Part shown: in pieces, positions 38,623 to 46,302 of the stretch | Layout of the letters: every line of letters begins with the position of its first letter | Position numbering within the stretch: position 1 is the stretch's first letter | Assembly (NCBI RefSeq): GCF_001676055.1 | Contig: NZ_LZEX01000001.1 | Coordinates: 620,001 to 684,000 of the forward strand | From: Morganella psychrotolerans | Lineage (GTDB): Bacteria > Pseudomonadota > Gammaproteobacteria > Enterobacterales > Enterobacteriaceae | Reading direction: 5' to 3' | Length of the DNA: 64,000 bases | Made by a program: the position numbers and the translations under genes | The notes under the pieces: generated by a model | Seen by the model: only the letters and a program-made list of their open reading frames with translations | What the model was told of the DNA's origin: nothing | The model's database searches: none

Positions 38623-39882
38623 TCAGAAGTAGAATTGCGCCGGGCGCTTAATGATCGAGAACTGCTTCACGATGTAGTAGCCGCCTGCGTCGTTGGCATG
38701 GTCAAACCCTGCCGTCTTGTCAGGCTCGCCATTCGGTGACCATATCTGCTGTTCCAGTGATTCAGCGTAGTGAGGGCAGCGCATAGAATTAACTAAATAC
38801 CGGCGCTCACTATCTGCATTAAGAAACATGGCGTTGACTGAATTTATTCTGTCTTTTACTGACGGGTTTGTGCCATTAACATGCACGGTAAACCCCGCTT
38901 TTCTCAGCAGTGCAATATCAGTCTCTGATGCATTCACTGATTTTCTGCTATTACCACTGGCATCAGGGTAAACATGTATTTTATTACCACCATAGCGACC
39001 ACTGAGCGTTTTAATTACATCAGGGGTGTCATAACCATCCGTCACCTCATCGACCGCATGAGGCAATCCATTTCTATCAACATGAATGACCGCCGCCATC
39101 TTGCCAACGTTGAAATCCATACCAACAAATATTGGCTCATCGCCCTGAACTGACTCAGTGCTGTTATTCAGCTTTCTGTCGTAACAGTGGTATACCGTAC
39201 CGCTCGTCAGGTTGACAAAGTCGCCGTTCAGGTACGCTTCAATAAGTTGTGGCGGGTAACTGGCCTTCAGTGAATCTGCATAATCATCAGGTAAAAACGG
39301 ATTACTGTATGTGGACGCCTGAACCATCTCATAACCAGTTTTCGGGCTTCGCTTCCATGTTTTATACACAAAGCGGAAGCCTTCCGGCGTGGTGTACACA
39401 CTGACGCGGTTAAATGGCTTTTCCATGCCATCAGGTCGCTGACGGTTACGGGCTATCACCTTTACCCATACGTCAGTGGCATGCTGTTCTTTCAGGGTGT
39501 CTATTTCATCAATATGTGCGCGATATGATTCATACCCCACAATACGAGCCGGGTTATCCAGCGTCCTAAGAACAAAGTCACCGATTCCGGATGTTGCGGT
39601 GTAAATGATGTTTTCTGATTTATTGTATTTATATCTGACCCCGAATTCTGATAGCTTCTCCTCCATGCGTGGCGCGAGGATAAGTCTAATCAGATCGTAG
39701 GTTGGCTCATACATAGCAATGAGAGCCTTTGATGAATGAGTGGCATCCCTGAAAGCAGATACCGCCATTGTTTCTGTTTTACCGGTGCCAAACCCGCCGA
39801 CAAATGCCGGATATTTGCAGGTGAGCCCGAAGAATTTACCCTGCGGAGGTGTCAGCGTTGTCCGTACCGTTCTCCCCGACAA
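38623..39882 (-). CDS. terL: Terminase large subunit (419 aa, TTG start)
   Basis: Packaging ATPase-nuclease. Walker A is GGFGTGKTET (residues 28-37), Walker B region AHIDEID, and nuclease acidic residues lie in VGMDFNVGKM, VYPDASG and FDHANDAGGY. TTG 39882 with a strong GGAGG upstream is used. Overlaps the small subunit gene by 47 bp. Confidence 0.93.
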   Translation of the reverse strand: MSGRTVRTTLTPPQGKFFGLTCKYPAFVGGFGTGKTETMAVSAFRDATHSSKALIAMYEPTYDLIRLILAPRMEEKLSEFGVRYKYNKSENIIYTATSGIGDFVLRTLDNPARIVGYESYRAHIDEIDTLKEQHATDVWVKVIARNRQRPDGMEKPFNRVSVYTTPEGFRFVYKTWKRSPKTGYEMVQASTYSNPFLPDDYADSLKASYPPQLIEAYLNGDFVNLTSGTVYHCYDRKLNNSTESVQGDEPIFVGMDFNVGKMAAVIHVDRNGLPHAVDEVTDGYDTPDVIKTLSGRYGGNKIHVYPDASGNSRKSVNASETDIALLRKAGFTVHVNGTNPSVKDRINSVNAMFLNADSERRYLVNSMRCPHYAESLEQQIWSPNGEPDKTAGFDHANDAGGYYIVKQFSIIKRPAQFYF

Positions 39883-40795
39883 TTACCACCTCCATGCGAG
39901 TGATTGGCTGTTCTTTATCAGTGTCGATTTCACGCCGGAGTTTTTCTATTTCAAGCTCCCGCCGCGTCATTTCAAGATATTGTAGCTTTTGCGCAGTCTC
40001 ACTATCAGCCAGTCCAATGCGCTTCATAATCATTTCAAACATTCTTTCACGGCTTATCGACAGAATCTCAATGCCGTTCTGCGTAACCTTTGTTCCTGAG
40101 TAGGCCAACCTTGCCGACGCTGATAATTTGCGGGTGTCATGCATGTACACACGCCCCATGCCTTCGCCGCCACACACCGGACAATCAGGATTCGGGTCAA
40201 GTGTCAGATTAAAATCCGTGCCGCCGGAACAATCTGGGGCATCCTGACCACGGGCGCTTGCCTTGGTCAGTGCTTTTTGGTATTCGGAGTATGACCACTG
40301 ATAATTATGGTCAGCGCCCCAGCAGTGATGACAGCAACCTACCCGGTACTGCGACAACTCATTCGCATCGAATGTTGCCAGATTCCACGCTTTAGCCAAG
40401 ACGTCGTCAGCATCAATGAGGGTGCGCGAGAGTGATTGCTTCTGCTGATTCGCAATTTCGTTCGCAACTGAAGCTTTACGAAGTAGCTGATAACCCTGCT
40501 CTTGCGCTGTCTTTTCACTATATCCAGCTCTTATAGCTGCTTGAGTTGCGTTCCCATCTATCAGATATTCAACAATAAATTTCTTTTGCTGTGGGGTGAG
40601 CGATCTATCTTCCGCCAGTGATTTTGCGCTACTTTTTATTTGCGAATTCGCAGTTTTGTTCGCAGCTTTAATATAGCGTTTCGCAGTTGTGTATTTTAAT
40701 CCCTGAGACTCACACCACTCTTTCGGTGATATCCCTGTAGCGGCATAGTCAGACAGGAACTGTTTTTGTAGCTCGCTCCAGTCCGGCCTAGCCAT
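39836..40795 (-). CDS. terS: Terminase small subunit (319 aa) with zinc-ribbon-like insertion
   Basis: N-terminal HTH of terminase type (SLTPQQKKFIVEYLIDGNAT, RAGYSEKTAQEQGYQLL) that recognises the packaging site. The middle carries CCHHCW and CPVCGG pairs (about residues 160-215), suggesting metal binding. The C-terminus is a charged helix. Longer than common TerS (about 170 aa). Confidence 0.88.
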   Translation of the reverse strand: MARPDWSELQKQFLSDYAATGISPKEWCESQGLKYTTAKRYIKAANKTANSQIKSSAKSLAEDRSLTPQQKKFIVEYLIDGNATQAAIRAGYSEKTAQEQGYQLLRKASVANEIANQQKQSLSRTLIDADDVLAKAWNLATFDANELSQYRVGCCHHCWGADHNYQWSYSEYQKALTKASARGQDAPDCSGGTDFNLTLDPNPDCPVCGGEGMGRVYMHDTRKLSASARLAYSGTKVTQNGIEILSISRERMFEMIMKRIGLADSETAQKLQYLEMTRRELEIEKLRREIDTDKEQPITRMEVVIVGENGTDNADTSAG

Positions 40796-40804
40796 AATTA
40801 TTCC

Positions 40805-40996
40805 TTACTGTTTATCCTCAACCACCGGAATGTATCTGATGTCGCTGATTTCATCCGGTGCGATATATGTCCATGAGCCGTCCAGACCGGCAATACCGAT
40901 CAGCCCGTTAGTAATGCGCGGCTCTTTCGTTGTCATCAATCCGTGATATGTTGTGCCGTCCTTTTTGGTTGCTGTGACTTCGTATTTTTCAGTCAT
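40805..40996 (-). CDS. Small phage protein (63 aa), unknown
   Basis: Beta-rich, acidic; starts MTEKYEVTATKKDGTTYHG. Located just before terS. No family recognised. The next 166 bp to the right show no gene; a packaging site could lie there but no cos palindrome was identified. Confidence 0.55.
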   Translation of the reverse strand: MTEKYEVTATKKDGTTYHGLMTTKEPRITNGLIGIAGLDGSWTYIAPDEISDIRYIPVVEDKQ

Positions 40997-41162
40997 ATCT
41001 ACCTCGGTTAATTGATGTTCACCATTTCTTCCACCACGGCAGGTGTCGCCGCTTATGGGGTCGTCAGTCCGGTGTTACCGATTATTCTGTATGTCCGCAC
41101 GCTCACCGTGAGGAGTGGCACAGGTCGTGGCTAATGTGGCAGAGGAGATCGGCGGCTCGGTT

Positions 41163-41345
41163 TTAATTAAGCGCTCTCATGAATATCTTTGCGATGGTTT
41201 TTATCTGCCTGACATTTCCACGCCCTGTAATGGCGATTTTGCGAAGGGCACCAACACGCTTAGCCTCTGCCAGCAGCCTGCCATACTCCACCGTCACAAC
41301 AGCGGATTCGCCGCAGCCTTTGGCGTCAATTTTGAAATGTTTCAT
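41163..41345 (-). CDS. Small basic phage protein (60 aa), unknown
   Basis: Starts MKHFKIDAKGCGESAVVTVE with GGTGAGAG upstream. Directly follows the KilA-N gene on the same strand. No known family. An in-frame ATG 12 bases earlier is possible. Confidence 0.5.
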   Translation of the reverse strand: MKHFKIDAKGCGESAVVTVEYGRLLAEAKRVGALRKIAITGRGNVRQIKTIAKIFMRALN

Positions 41346-41377
41346 TCTCTCACCCATAAAAAAGACCGCTGGGCGGT

Positions 41378-41890
41378 CTATTCATATTTCAGTGCTATTT
41401 GAAGTTGACTCTCCGCCTCTTGTTTCTTATGAAGCAAGTGAGACTTCCGCCCGCCTCTACCCCAGTAATTCATTGTGCGCCCACAGTCACTAACTACCGC
41501 CGCCTCTTGGTTGTAAACATATGCAGCCATATTCGCTTCAGCCATGAAACTGGCCACGGAAATAAGCTCGCCTGAGAAATATCTATCCAGCACCGTATAT
41601 ACCCCAACTTTGAATGCGGGGTCTATGTAGCCAGCATATTCATATGCCAGGAACTTGGTTGCGAACGTTCCACCATTGCGCCCTTTGGAAATAATAAAAG
41701 GTGTAGAATTTCCACCTTTTACTAACTCATTGATAAATGCCTTCGTTACTGGGCTTCTGAGAAAATCAACGGGACGCAGGTTGTCTACTTTCATACCTGC
41801 TGCCTTGGCGGCTTTCCAAATATCTGTGATGGAAATATATCCATCATCGCCAACGCGAACCGGTGTATCAAAAACTGATAATTCCTTCAT
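41378..41890 (-). CDS. KilA-N domain protein (170 aa)
   Basis: KilA-N DNA-binding domain over most of the protein (DGYISITDIWKAAKAAGMKV, SKGRNGGTFATKFLAYEYAG, IDPAFKVGVYTVLDRYF). Proteins of this type act as antirepressors or growth inhibitors in lambdoid phages. RBS AGAGGT before ATG 41890. A ~175-nt leader with an attenuator-like hairpin and a T7-type promoter lie upstream. Confidence 0.85.
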   Translation of the reverse strand: MKELSVFDTPVRVGDDGYISITDIWKAAKAAGMKVDNLRPVDFLRSPVTKAFINELVKGGNSTPFIISKGRNGGTFATKFLAYEYAGYIDPAFKVGVYTVLDRYFSGELISVASFMAEANMAAYVYNQEAAVVSDCGRTMNYWGRGGRKSHLLHKKQEAESQLQIALKYE

Positions 41891-41926
41891 ACGTACCTCT
41901 TATAGAAAGTGAACCTGTTAGCACAG

Positions 41927-41963
41927 AAAAGCCGCCCCAAGAGAGCTCGCCAGCTATAGCGGC
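41927..41963 (-). terminator. Attenuator-like hairpin in the KilA-N leader
   Basis: Minus strand: GCCGC ... GCGGC (41963 to 41931) with an internal GAGCTC element, then TTTT. A transcript started at 42064 and ended here would be about 138 nt, so it could be a small RNA or an attenuated leader. Read-through is needed to reach the KilA-N gene. Confidence 0.45.
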
Positions 41964-42058
41964 AGTTCTCAGGATCACTTTCTGTAAGGCTCTTGGTGGT
42001 TTTGATGTGCGTGCTAAAGCACTGGGTGAAATGCGCTTTGCTCACGTGATGGGGAGTC

Positions 42059-42081
42059 ATTCCCTTTAGTGAGTCGTATTG
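42059..42081 (-). promoter_or_regulatory. T7-type phage RNA polymerase promoter-like sequence
   Basis: Minus strand CAATACGACTCACTAAAGGG plus AAT. Compared with the T7 class III consensus (-17 to +6) 19 of 23 positions agree, including ATACGACTCACTA; the AAAGGG initiation part resembles T3-type promoters. Start would be G at 42064, transcribing towards the KilA-N gene. No T7-like polymerase gene is in the window. Confidence 0.5.
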
Positions 42082-42194
42082 ATTTGATGCTGATTCCTTG
42101 GTCTACATAAATTCGCAACCATCATCACGCATCGCTGCGTTACTTTGGTCACTTCCGTCTGTTCCGGCATGTCAAGATAGTTTGGATCACCTCT

Positions 42195-42440
42195 TTACTG
42201 GCTTAAACAATCTGAATTTTTACGTCCTGGTGTAGTGTCAATTTTTCCCAAAAGCCTCGGGAATATCGCCCACCCGAAAAGGTTGAAATTTCTCATTTCG
42301 CCAGTAGCGTCATAGGACTCACCATCATCAAGCAGCCACATTGGCGCAATGATGTGATATCCATCGTCAAGTAACTCGAAAGCTACTGTTTCAGTGATAA
42401 ATCTCGGCGTGAATGCATTAATAAATTGCTTAATGGTCAT
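42195..42440 (-). CDS. Small phage protein (81 aa), unknown
   Basis: ATG 42440 follows GGCGGAG. Mixed alpha/beta (TIKQFINAFTPRFITETVAF). Between lysis genes and the KilA-N leader. No family recognised. The 304 bp between 41891 and 42194 hold no gene, only the leader, hairpin and promoter listed above. Confidence 0.55.
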   Translation of the reverse strand: MTIKQFINAFTPRFITETVAFELLDDGYHIIAPMWLLDDGESYDATGEMRNFNLFGWAIFPRLLGKIDTTPGRKNSDCLSQ

Positions 42441-42455
42441 CTTCACTCCGCCAGG

Positions 42456-42527
42456 TTATTTCTGAGGAACGTTTTTCAAAACGTCATCGTAAAACTTACT
42501 CGGGTTATCGAAACCTTGAGCTGCCAT
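42456..42527 (-). CDS. Very small ORF (23 aa), candidate
   Basis: MAAQGFDNPSKFYDDVLKNV is preceded by GGAGAAATACT at good spacing and followed closely by the 81-aa gene. Short, so only a candidate; may be a translated leader for the next gene. Confidence 0.35.
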   Translation of the reverse strand: MAAQGFDNPSKFYDDVLKNVPQK

Positions 42528-42582
42528 AGTATTTCTCCATTAAAAAGCCCCGCTATTTAGCGAGGCGTTGTTAAGCGTTTCT

Positions 42583-42744
42583 TTACTTTGTCGCCTGCAT
42601 CACAAGATCAATGAAGTCCTGACAGAATTCGAGGCGGTGTCCGTGATCGTCCACGAAGTTATATTTGTTAAAATGCTCTAATATTTCCTCGGGGCTTTTC
42701 CCGCTAATAGGAGATGTAGAAATTGAATCGTGTTCCTGTTTCAT
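42583..42744 (-). CDS. Small acidic phage protein (53 aa), unknown
   Basis: ATG 42744 with GAAGG at 7 nt; sequence MKQEHDSISTSPISGKSPEE then a helical end. Its 5' end overlaps, antisense, the start of the KTSC gene by 22 bp. Followed by a small terminator-like GC hairpin at about 42545-42565. Uncertain. Confidence 0.45.
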   Translation of the reverse strand: MKQEHDSISTSPISGKSPEEILEHFNKYNFVDDHGHRLEFCQDFIDLVMQATK

Positions 42745-42938
42745 CTTCAAACCTTCATTCAGTTGGTTATGACCAAGCCACTCAAACTTTGGAAATAGCG
42801 TTCCATAGTGGCAGTGTTTATCAGTATTTAAATGTCCCATCAAAGATTCATCAAGGTCTAATGAATGCAAGTTCAAAAGGTCAATACTTTGATGTGAATA
42901 TTAAAAAAGCTGGCTACAAATACCGTCAAATCAGCTAA
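42723..42938 (+). CDS. KTSC-domain protein (71 aa, TTG start)
   Basis: KTSC domain: VSSSNLHSVGYDQATQTLEI, YQYLNVP, and NASSKGQYFDVNIKK, ending with a basic tail. Short KTSC proteins are common phage accessory genes; biochemical role unknown (a link to lysyl-tRNA synthetase fusions gave the name). TTG start preceded by AGGAG 9 nt upstream. It is the only plus-strand gene in this late block and has its own terminator. Confidence 0.75.
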   Translation: MNRVPVSSSNLHSVGYDQATQTLEIAFHSGSVYQYLNVPSKIHQGLMNASSKGQYFDVNIKKAGYKYRQIS

Positions 42939-42944
42939 TTAGTT

Positions 42945-42967
42945 AAAGCGGGGTTCGCCTCGCTTTT
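42945..42967 (+). terminator. Terminator after KTSC gene
   Basis: AAAGCGGGG-ttcg-CCTCGCTTTTT hairpin with T run on the plus strand directly behind the KTSC stop. Confidence 0.75.
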
Positions 42968-43417
42968 TCATTTCTGGCACTCGGTTATCACGTAGTCCCT
43001 CAAACCAAGGTATTGCTTTTCCAGAGTTTCAAGCTGCTTGCGGAGATGAAAATAATCTTGTTCAGCGTCTCTCGCCAGGGTGGCGGGTCTGCCATCATCC
43101 ATGCCGGCGGCGGTATCGGTTCCGGTCCTTGGACACTCGGCTTTGATATACACCCGCTTAGCGCCAGACTTAACAGCATCACGCAGGCTATCAATCTCAG
43201 TTTTTGCATTGGTTAACTCCTGCGTGTACATGGTGTCGAGTTCGTGAAGTGACTGGATGCGGGATTTGTAGTCTTTGTTGATGGCGACTTGCTCAATGAA
43301 TTGCGTGGACAGCAGCTGATAATTATCTTTCAACCCGCCGTACAGATTCAGCATCAGCAGTAAGCCGAGCAGCAGCACACCGCAGACACCGATCATCACT
43401 TTTGCCGCGGTGCTCAT
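42968..43417 (-). CDS. Rz: Inner-membrane spanin Rz (149 aa)
   Basis: N-terminal transmembrane helix (VMIGVCGVLLLGLLLMLNLY), then a long periplasmic coiled coil, the i-spanin plan. It overlaps the endolysin stop (ATGA) and contains Rz1 in another frame. Joins inner and outer membrane in the last lysis step. Confidence 0.85.
   Translation of the reverse strand: MSTAAKVMIGVCGVLLLGLLLMLNLYGGLKDNYQLLSTQFIEQVAINKDYKSRIQSLHELDTMYTQELTNAKTEIDSLRDAVKSGAKRVYIKAECPRTGTDTAAGMDDGRPATLARDAEQDYFHLRKQLETLEKQYLGLRDYVITECQK
43000..43209 (-). CDS. Rz1: Outer-membrane spanin lipoprotein Rz1 (69 aa), nested in Rz
   Basis: Lipoprotein signal with lipobox LSGC (Cys20) and a proline-rich mature start (PEPIPPPAW), read in a shifted frame wholly inside Rz. 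This nested pair is the lambda arrangement. Confidence 0.8.
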   Translation of the reverse strand: MQKLRLIACVMLLSLALSGCISKPSVQGPEPIPPPAWMMADPPPWRETLNKIIFISASSLKLWKSNTLV

Positions 43418-43806
43418 GCCGGTAATTCGATATGAGGCGCATCAATGAAGCGGGTTTCAATCGGCAGTGACGGATCACTCTTCCAGTTGATGCCGAATCG
43501 CAGTTTTACGCCCAATTCGTCAGCAGCCTGCTTAACCGCTTTCAGCAACGGCTTGAATTCGTCAATCTGCCATTTAGTGTTGACCGGGATAATATCGACT
43601 GCGTGACCGGTAAGGTGGCGGCTTTTCATGGTCTGTGATTTTTTCTCAGCGACCAACTGCTTTTGCCGTGCCTCGGTTCGTAACCCCTCAATGACAATGA
43701 AGTCGACCGGCGTGATTTCCAGTGTCCGGCGGATAACTTTCACCAGGTCAGGATTGACGCCTTTCAGGTTATCTTCACTGCGTTTACTGAATCCGAAATT
43801 ACTCAT
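43414..43806 (-). CDS. Endolysin, M15 L-alanyl-D-glutamate peptidase (130 aa)
   Basis: VanY/M15-type zinc peptidase: SRHLTGHAVDI (His and Asp ligands) and APHIEL (His). No signal peptide, so export depends on the holin. Located between holin and Rz. Confidence 0.9.
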   Translation of the reverse strand: MSNFGFSKRSEDNLKGVNPDLVKVIRRTLEITPVDFIVIEGLRTEARQKQLVAEKKSQTMKSRHLTGHAVDIIPVNTKWQIDEFKPLLKAVKQAADELGVKLRFGINWKSDPSLPIETRFIDAPHIELPA

Positions 43807-44116
43807 TGTTCACCCCTGCTTTGCCTTTAATCATGCCGCTTACCTTCTCTACGCCCCAGTACCCGATCATGACGCTGGTGATATAAGCCAGATCCTGATT
43901 CAGACCCATAAAGGCCAGCAGGTCTTTAGCGAACCAACCGAGGACTGCACACAGAACAGCGTCCAAGAGTGTTTTCTTCCATCCGCCGCCGTTATACATC
44001 CCGCGCAAGCCAGCAACTAAACCGGCGAGAGCAGCAAATACACCTTGGTCTTTATATTGAGAAAGGTAACTGAGTATCTGATCCCATAAATCAGGGGTGT
44101 TGTTCATATGTTTCAT
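43799..44116 (-). CDS. Lambda-type class I holin (105 aa) with possible dual start
   Basis: Three hydrophobic segments (about 24-41, 50-67, 74-92), charged C-terminus KGKAG, and fit to the lambda holin family. GGGGG lies before ATG 44116; a second ATG at 44107 follows after M-K-H, similar to the lambda S107/S105 arrangement where the longer product is an antiholin. Confidence 0.8.
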   Translation of the reverse strand: MKHMNNTPDLWDQILSYLSQYKDQGVFAALAGLVAGLRGMYNGGGWKKTLLDAVLCAVLGWFAKDLLAFMGLNQDLAYITSVMIGYWGVEKVSGMIKGKAGVNNE

Positions 44117-44253
44117 ACTCACCCCCTACAGTGGAGGAGTTTAGTTAATAGGGTGCCGCGCACAGTATCTCTGCGATGATTACGTTTGTTTGTTCAGGAT
44201 TATGTGGCGGCGTGTTGGAACCATTACGAGGATGTTCTCGATATGGTGGAAAC

Positions 44254-44280
44254 AAAAAAAGGCCGCACATGGCGACCTTT
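44254..44280 (-). terminator. Late-leader terminator 2 (tR'-like)
   Basis: Minus strand AAAGGTCGC-catgt-GCGGCCTTTTTTTG. Lies between the Q gene and holin, second of two in tandem. The 400 bp between holin and Q have no gene. Confidence 0.75.
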
Positions 44281-44414
44281 GGAATATTTATCTGTTGGGA
44301 CTGTGTGACTGCGATATTTTGAACTAGTCGGCCAGGCCGACAGGTTGGAATGTGAACTATCCGGAAATTCCGGAGAGTTGAACCTGTAAGCTATCGTTAC
44401 AAGTTGCAGAAATG

Positions 44415-44439
44415 AGAAAGCCCCGCACTTGGCGAGGCT
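44415..44439 (-). terminator. Late-leader terminator 1 (tR'-like)
   Basis: Minus strand GCCTCGC-caagt-GCGGGGCTTTCTC. It is about 50 bp after the proposed late promoter; Q would make RNA polymerase pass both terminators. Confidence 0.7.
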
Positions 44440-44490
44440 CGTTAATCTGGTCAAGTGACTTAAGGTACACGTAAAGCAACTTACCTGATA

Positions 44491-44519
44491 AGTATTGCTA
44501 ATTCGATAAAGTAAGTCAA
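44491..44519 (-). promoter_or_regulatory. Putative late promoter pR'
   Basis: TTGACT (44519-44514), 17-bp spacer, AATACT (44496-44491) at the end of the Q gene, reading into the terminator-bearing leader. Placement equals lambda pR'. Confidence 0.5.
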
Positions 44520-45019
44520 TAGCAAAGTTCGGTTATTTTACGTATTTTACCCACTCGTTTGCGACTGTTCATTGCAATTCGCAACGGTTCATACAAAACC
44601 CATTGAGCCGCCTTGAGTTTATCGTTGACCTCATTACGACAAGTCCCGAGTGACGGACGCCTGATTTTATTCCCTCCCCTCGTTTGCATTTTGCGTGGTT
44701 TTGCAACTCCGTGATAGTAAGATGCAATCGCCAGCTTGGACGACCCGTTGGCATAGTAGCTGAGCAATATCGCATACGCCTGTGCGTCAGTGGCGATGAC
44801 GGAATCTACGACCTGAGAAATCAACATTCCGTCATCGTCATTACACATTGGTCTGGTCGGGTTTTTATCAGGCTCTACCGTCTGCATAAACTTATAAATC
44901 ATATTTATTTTGCGGATATCAATCCTGCCCGAGCGAACCCACGCACCCCACAGTTCCAGCCACTGATTAAGCCAGTCCAACTGATCCTTTGTGAGTTCCT
45001 TTTCTCCGATATAGCTCAT
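44516..45019 (-). CDS. Q: Late antiterminator Q-like protein (167 aa)
   Basis: Antiterminator of late transcription. WLNQWLELWGAWVRSGR and MLISQVVDSVI with a basic C-terminus resemble the Q family of phage 82/DUF1133 type. Position between nin genes and a leader with tandem terminators supports it. GGAGG before ATG 45019. Confidence 0.78.
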   Translation of the reverse strand: MSYIGEKELTKDQLDWLNQWLELWGAWVRSGRIDIRKINMIYKFMQTVEPDKNPTRPMCNDDDGMLISQVVDSVIATDAQAYAILLSYYANGSSKLAIASYYHGVAKPRKMQTRGGNKIRRPSLGTCRNEVNDKLKAAQWVLYEPLRIAMNSRKRVGKIRKITELCY

Positions 45020-45219
45020 CTTACCTCCGGCAATACAGTGTGCTTGTGGCAGTCGTACCGGGTGCTGTATGCCTTCCTCAGTAACGATTCCTTACTTTCA
45101 CCGGCTTCCTGCCGTACTGTGAGGTGTCCGTCTCTCTTCTGTGTGACTACGTGATGATGCTTTGTTTCCTGTCTGAGCCAGCTGGCTTCTTCGATTGCTG
45201 CGGCTATGTCTGTGAACAT
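45016..45219 (-). CDS. Small nin-region protein (67 aa), unknown
   Basis: Helical, basic. Its stop overlaps the Q start (ATGA) and its start overlaps NinG, so it is part of the same tight operon. GGAG upstream of the ATG. Confidence 0.6.
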   Translation of the reverse strand: MFTDIAAAIEEASWLRQETKHHHVVTQKRDGHLTVRQEAGESKESLLRKAYSTRYDCHKHTVLPEVR

Positions 45220-45803
45220 AATTTCAGCTCCTTCAGTTTCAGCTGGTACTCGTTGCGGATCCGCTCATAGTCTTCACGCTTCCACTTCGGTAACTCATGC
45301 ACACCCATAAGCCAGTCGAAACGCTCCTGACCGATTTTTTCAATCAGCCGTGGGGTGTAGTTTTCGATATTTCCGGAGAGGTGGTTATTACATGGGGCGC
45401 ATTGTTTATGCGTGTTACTCTCATCAAACCGGAGTTCAGGGTTCGCACCGGTAGTCCGGTAATGCCCGGCGTGATACTGACCTTCGTGATGACGCCCGCA
45501 GCTGATACACGGCTGGTCTTTATCCCTTTTCCGGATGTATGCGTTGAATGCGGTTTGTGCTTGCTGCTTGAAATATGAGAGGGGTTTTACTGCCAACTTG
45601 CGAATTTTTAACTTGTCTTTCTTTTCGTGTTCCTTTGTCTGCTGCTCCTTTTTCAGTTTTGCCTGCCTAGCTTCGTTCTGCTTCCGGTATAGCTTTATCG
45701 CTAATTCTTCCTTGTGAGCCTGGCTACACCATTTCTCGAAATCCTTTTCAGGCATAAACCACTCGCGGCAAATTTTGCACCGCCGGCGCCTGAGTTTTTG
45801 CAT
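45204..45803 (-). CDS. ninG: NinG recombination protein (199 aa)
   Basis: NinG/Rap family: N-terminal CKICREWF zinc motif, charged middle, and C-terminal HNH-like CISCG ... HAGHYRTTGANPELRFDE ... HKQCAPCNNHLSGN. Lambda NinG (Rap) cleaves branched recombination intermediates. Confidence 0.92.
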   Translation of the reverse strand: MQKLRRRRCKICREWFMPEKDFEKWCSQAHKEELAIKLYRKQNEARQAKLKKEQQTKEHEKKDKLKIRKLAVKPLSYFKQQAQTAFNAYIRKRDKDQPCISCGRHHEGQYHAGHYRTTGANPELRFDESNTHKQCAPCNNHLSGNIENYTPRLIEKIGQERFDWLMGVHELPKWKREDYERIRNEYQLKLKELKLCSQT

Positions 45804-45811
45804 TAATCACC

Positions 45812-45895
45812 TCACGATAAATAAAGTCCGAGCGCTATCATTGCGATAGTCCAGCACAGGATGAACGGGATATACTTCTTCGTCGGTTTACGCAT
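45812..45895 (-). CDS. Short membrane peptide (27 aa)
   Basis: MRKPTKKYIPFILCWTIAMI then ALGLYLS: a basic start and one membrane helix. GGGGAG at 4 nt before ATG. It overlaps the preceding gene by 8 bp and leads to NinG. Small but with good translation signals. Confidence 0.5.
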   Translation of the reverse strand: MRKPTKKYIPFILCWTIAMIALGLYLS

Positions 45896-46010
45896 CACTC
45901 TCCCCTCTGATTTTATCGACAACCTCCAGATGCTGGCAGTCATCAGCGCATTGCTCACACGCGTATGTTTCGTCGTCTGTGAGTTCTTTACCGCATAGCT
46001 GGCATTCCAC
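45888..46010 (-). CDS. Zinc-ribbon mini-protein (40 aa, GTG start)
   Basis: Contains CQLC ... CEQC with a further Cys, a likely zinc-binding knuckle as in many nin-region small proteins. GTG at 46010 with GGGAGG upstream. Overlaps the HTH gene 3' end. Confidence 0.55.
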   Translation of the reverse strand: MECQLCGKELTDDETYACEQCADDCQHLEVVDKIRGESDA

Positions 46011-46302
46011 GGCGCACCTCCCGCAGCTTAGCGTCAAAGCCCTTGAAAAACTGATTACCCGCCATCGCATAATATGAATCAAGGCAGGCGTCCGCTCCGG
46101 ATGTAACCGCATACAGAATGGGGCGCTTATTTGCAGGACTAACCTGAATTGCCGAGCCTATTTCCTCAAGGGTGCGCATCTTTGTGTTAGCGGTGTTATC
46201 AGTCCATCCCATTGCTGTTGCTACATCGGCAGCAGTGAATTGCTCGCGGTCACGAAAAGCACTGATTATAAAATTAAGTTTCAGGTACATTTTTTCGGTC
46301 AT
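45988..46302 (-). CDS. HTH-type nin-region protein (104 aa)
   Basis: A winged-helix-like pattern at residues about 18-50 (QFTAADVATAMGWTDNTANT) suggests DNA binding. Function unknown. In operon with overlaps on both sides. Confidence 0.6.
   Translation of the reverse strand: MTEKMYLKLNFIISAFRDREQFTAADVATAMGWTDNTANTKMRTLEEIGSAIQVSPANKRPILYAVTSGADACLDSYYAMAGNQFFKGFDAKLREVRRGMPAMR

Noticed and set aside
40997-41162. cos or pac site next to terS
   Set aside because: A packaging site is plausible here, but no cohesive-end palindrome or repeated TerS motif could be pointed out.
44224-44454. 76-codon minus frame in the late leader
   Set aside because: Covers two terminator hairpins and lacks a start signal; treated as untranslated leader.
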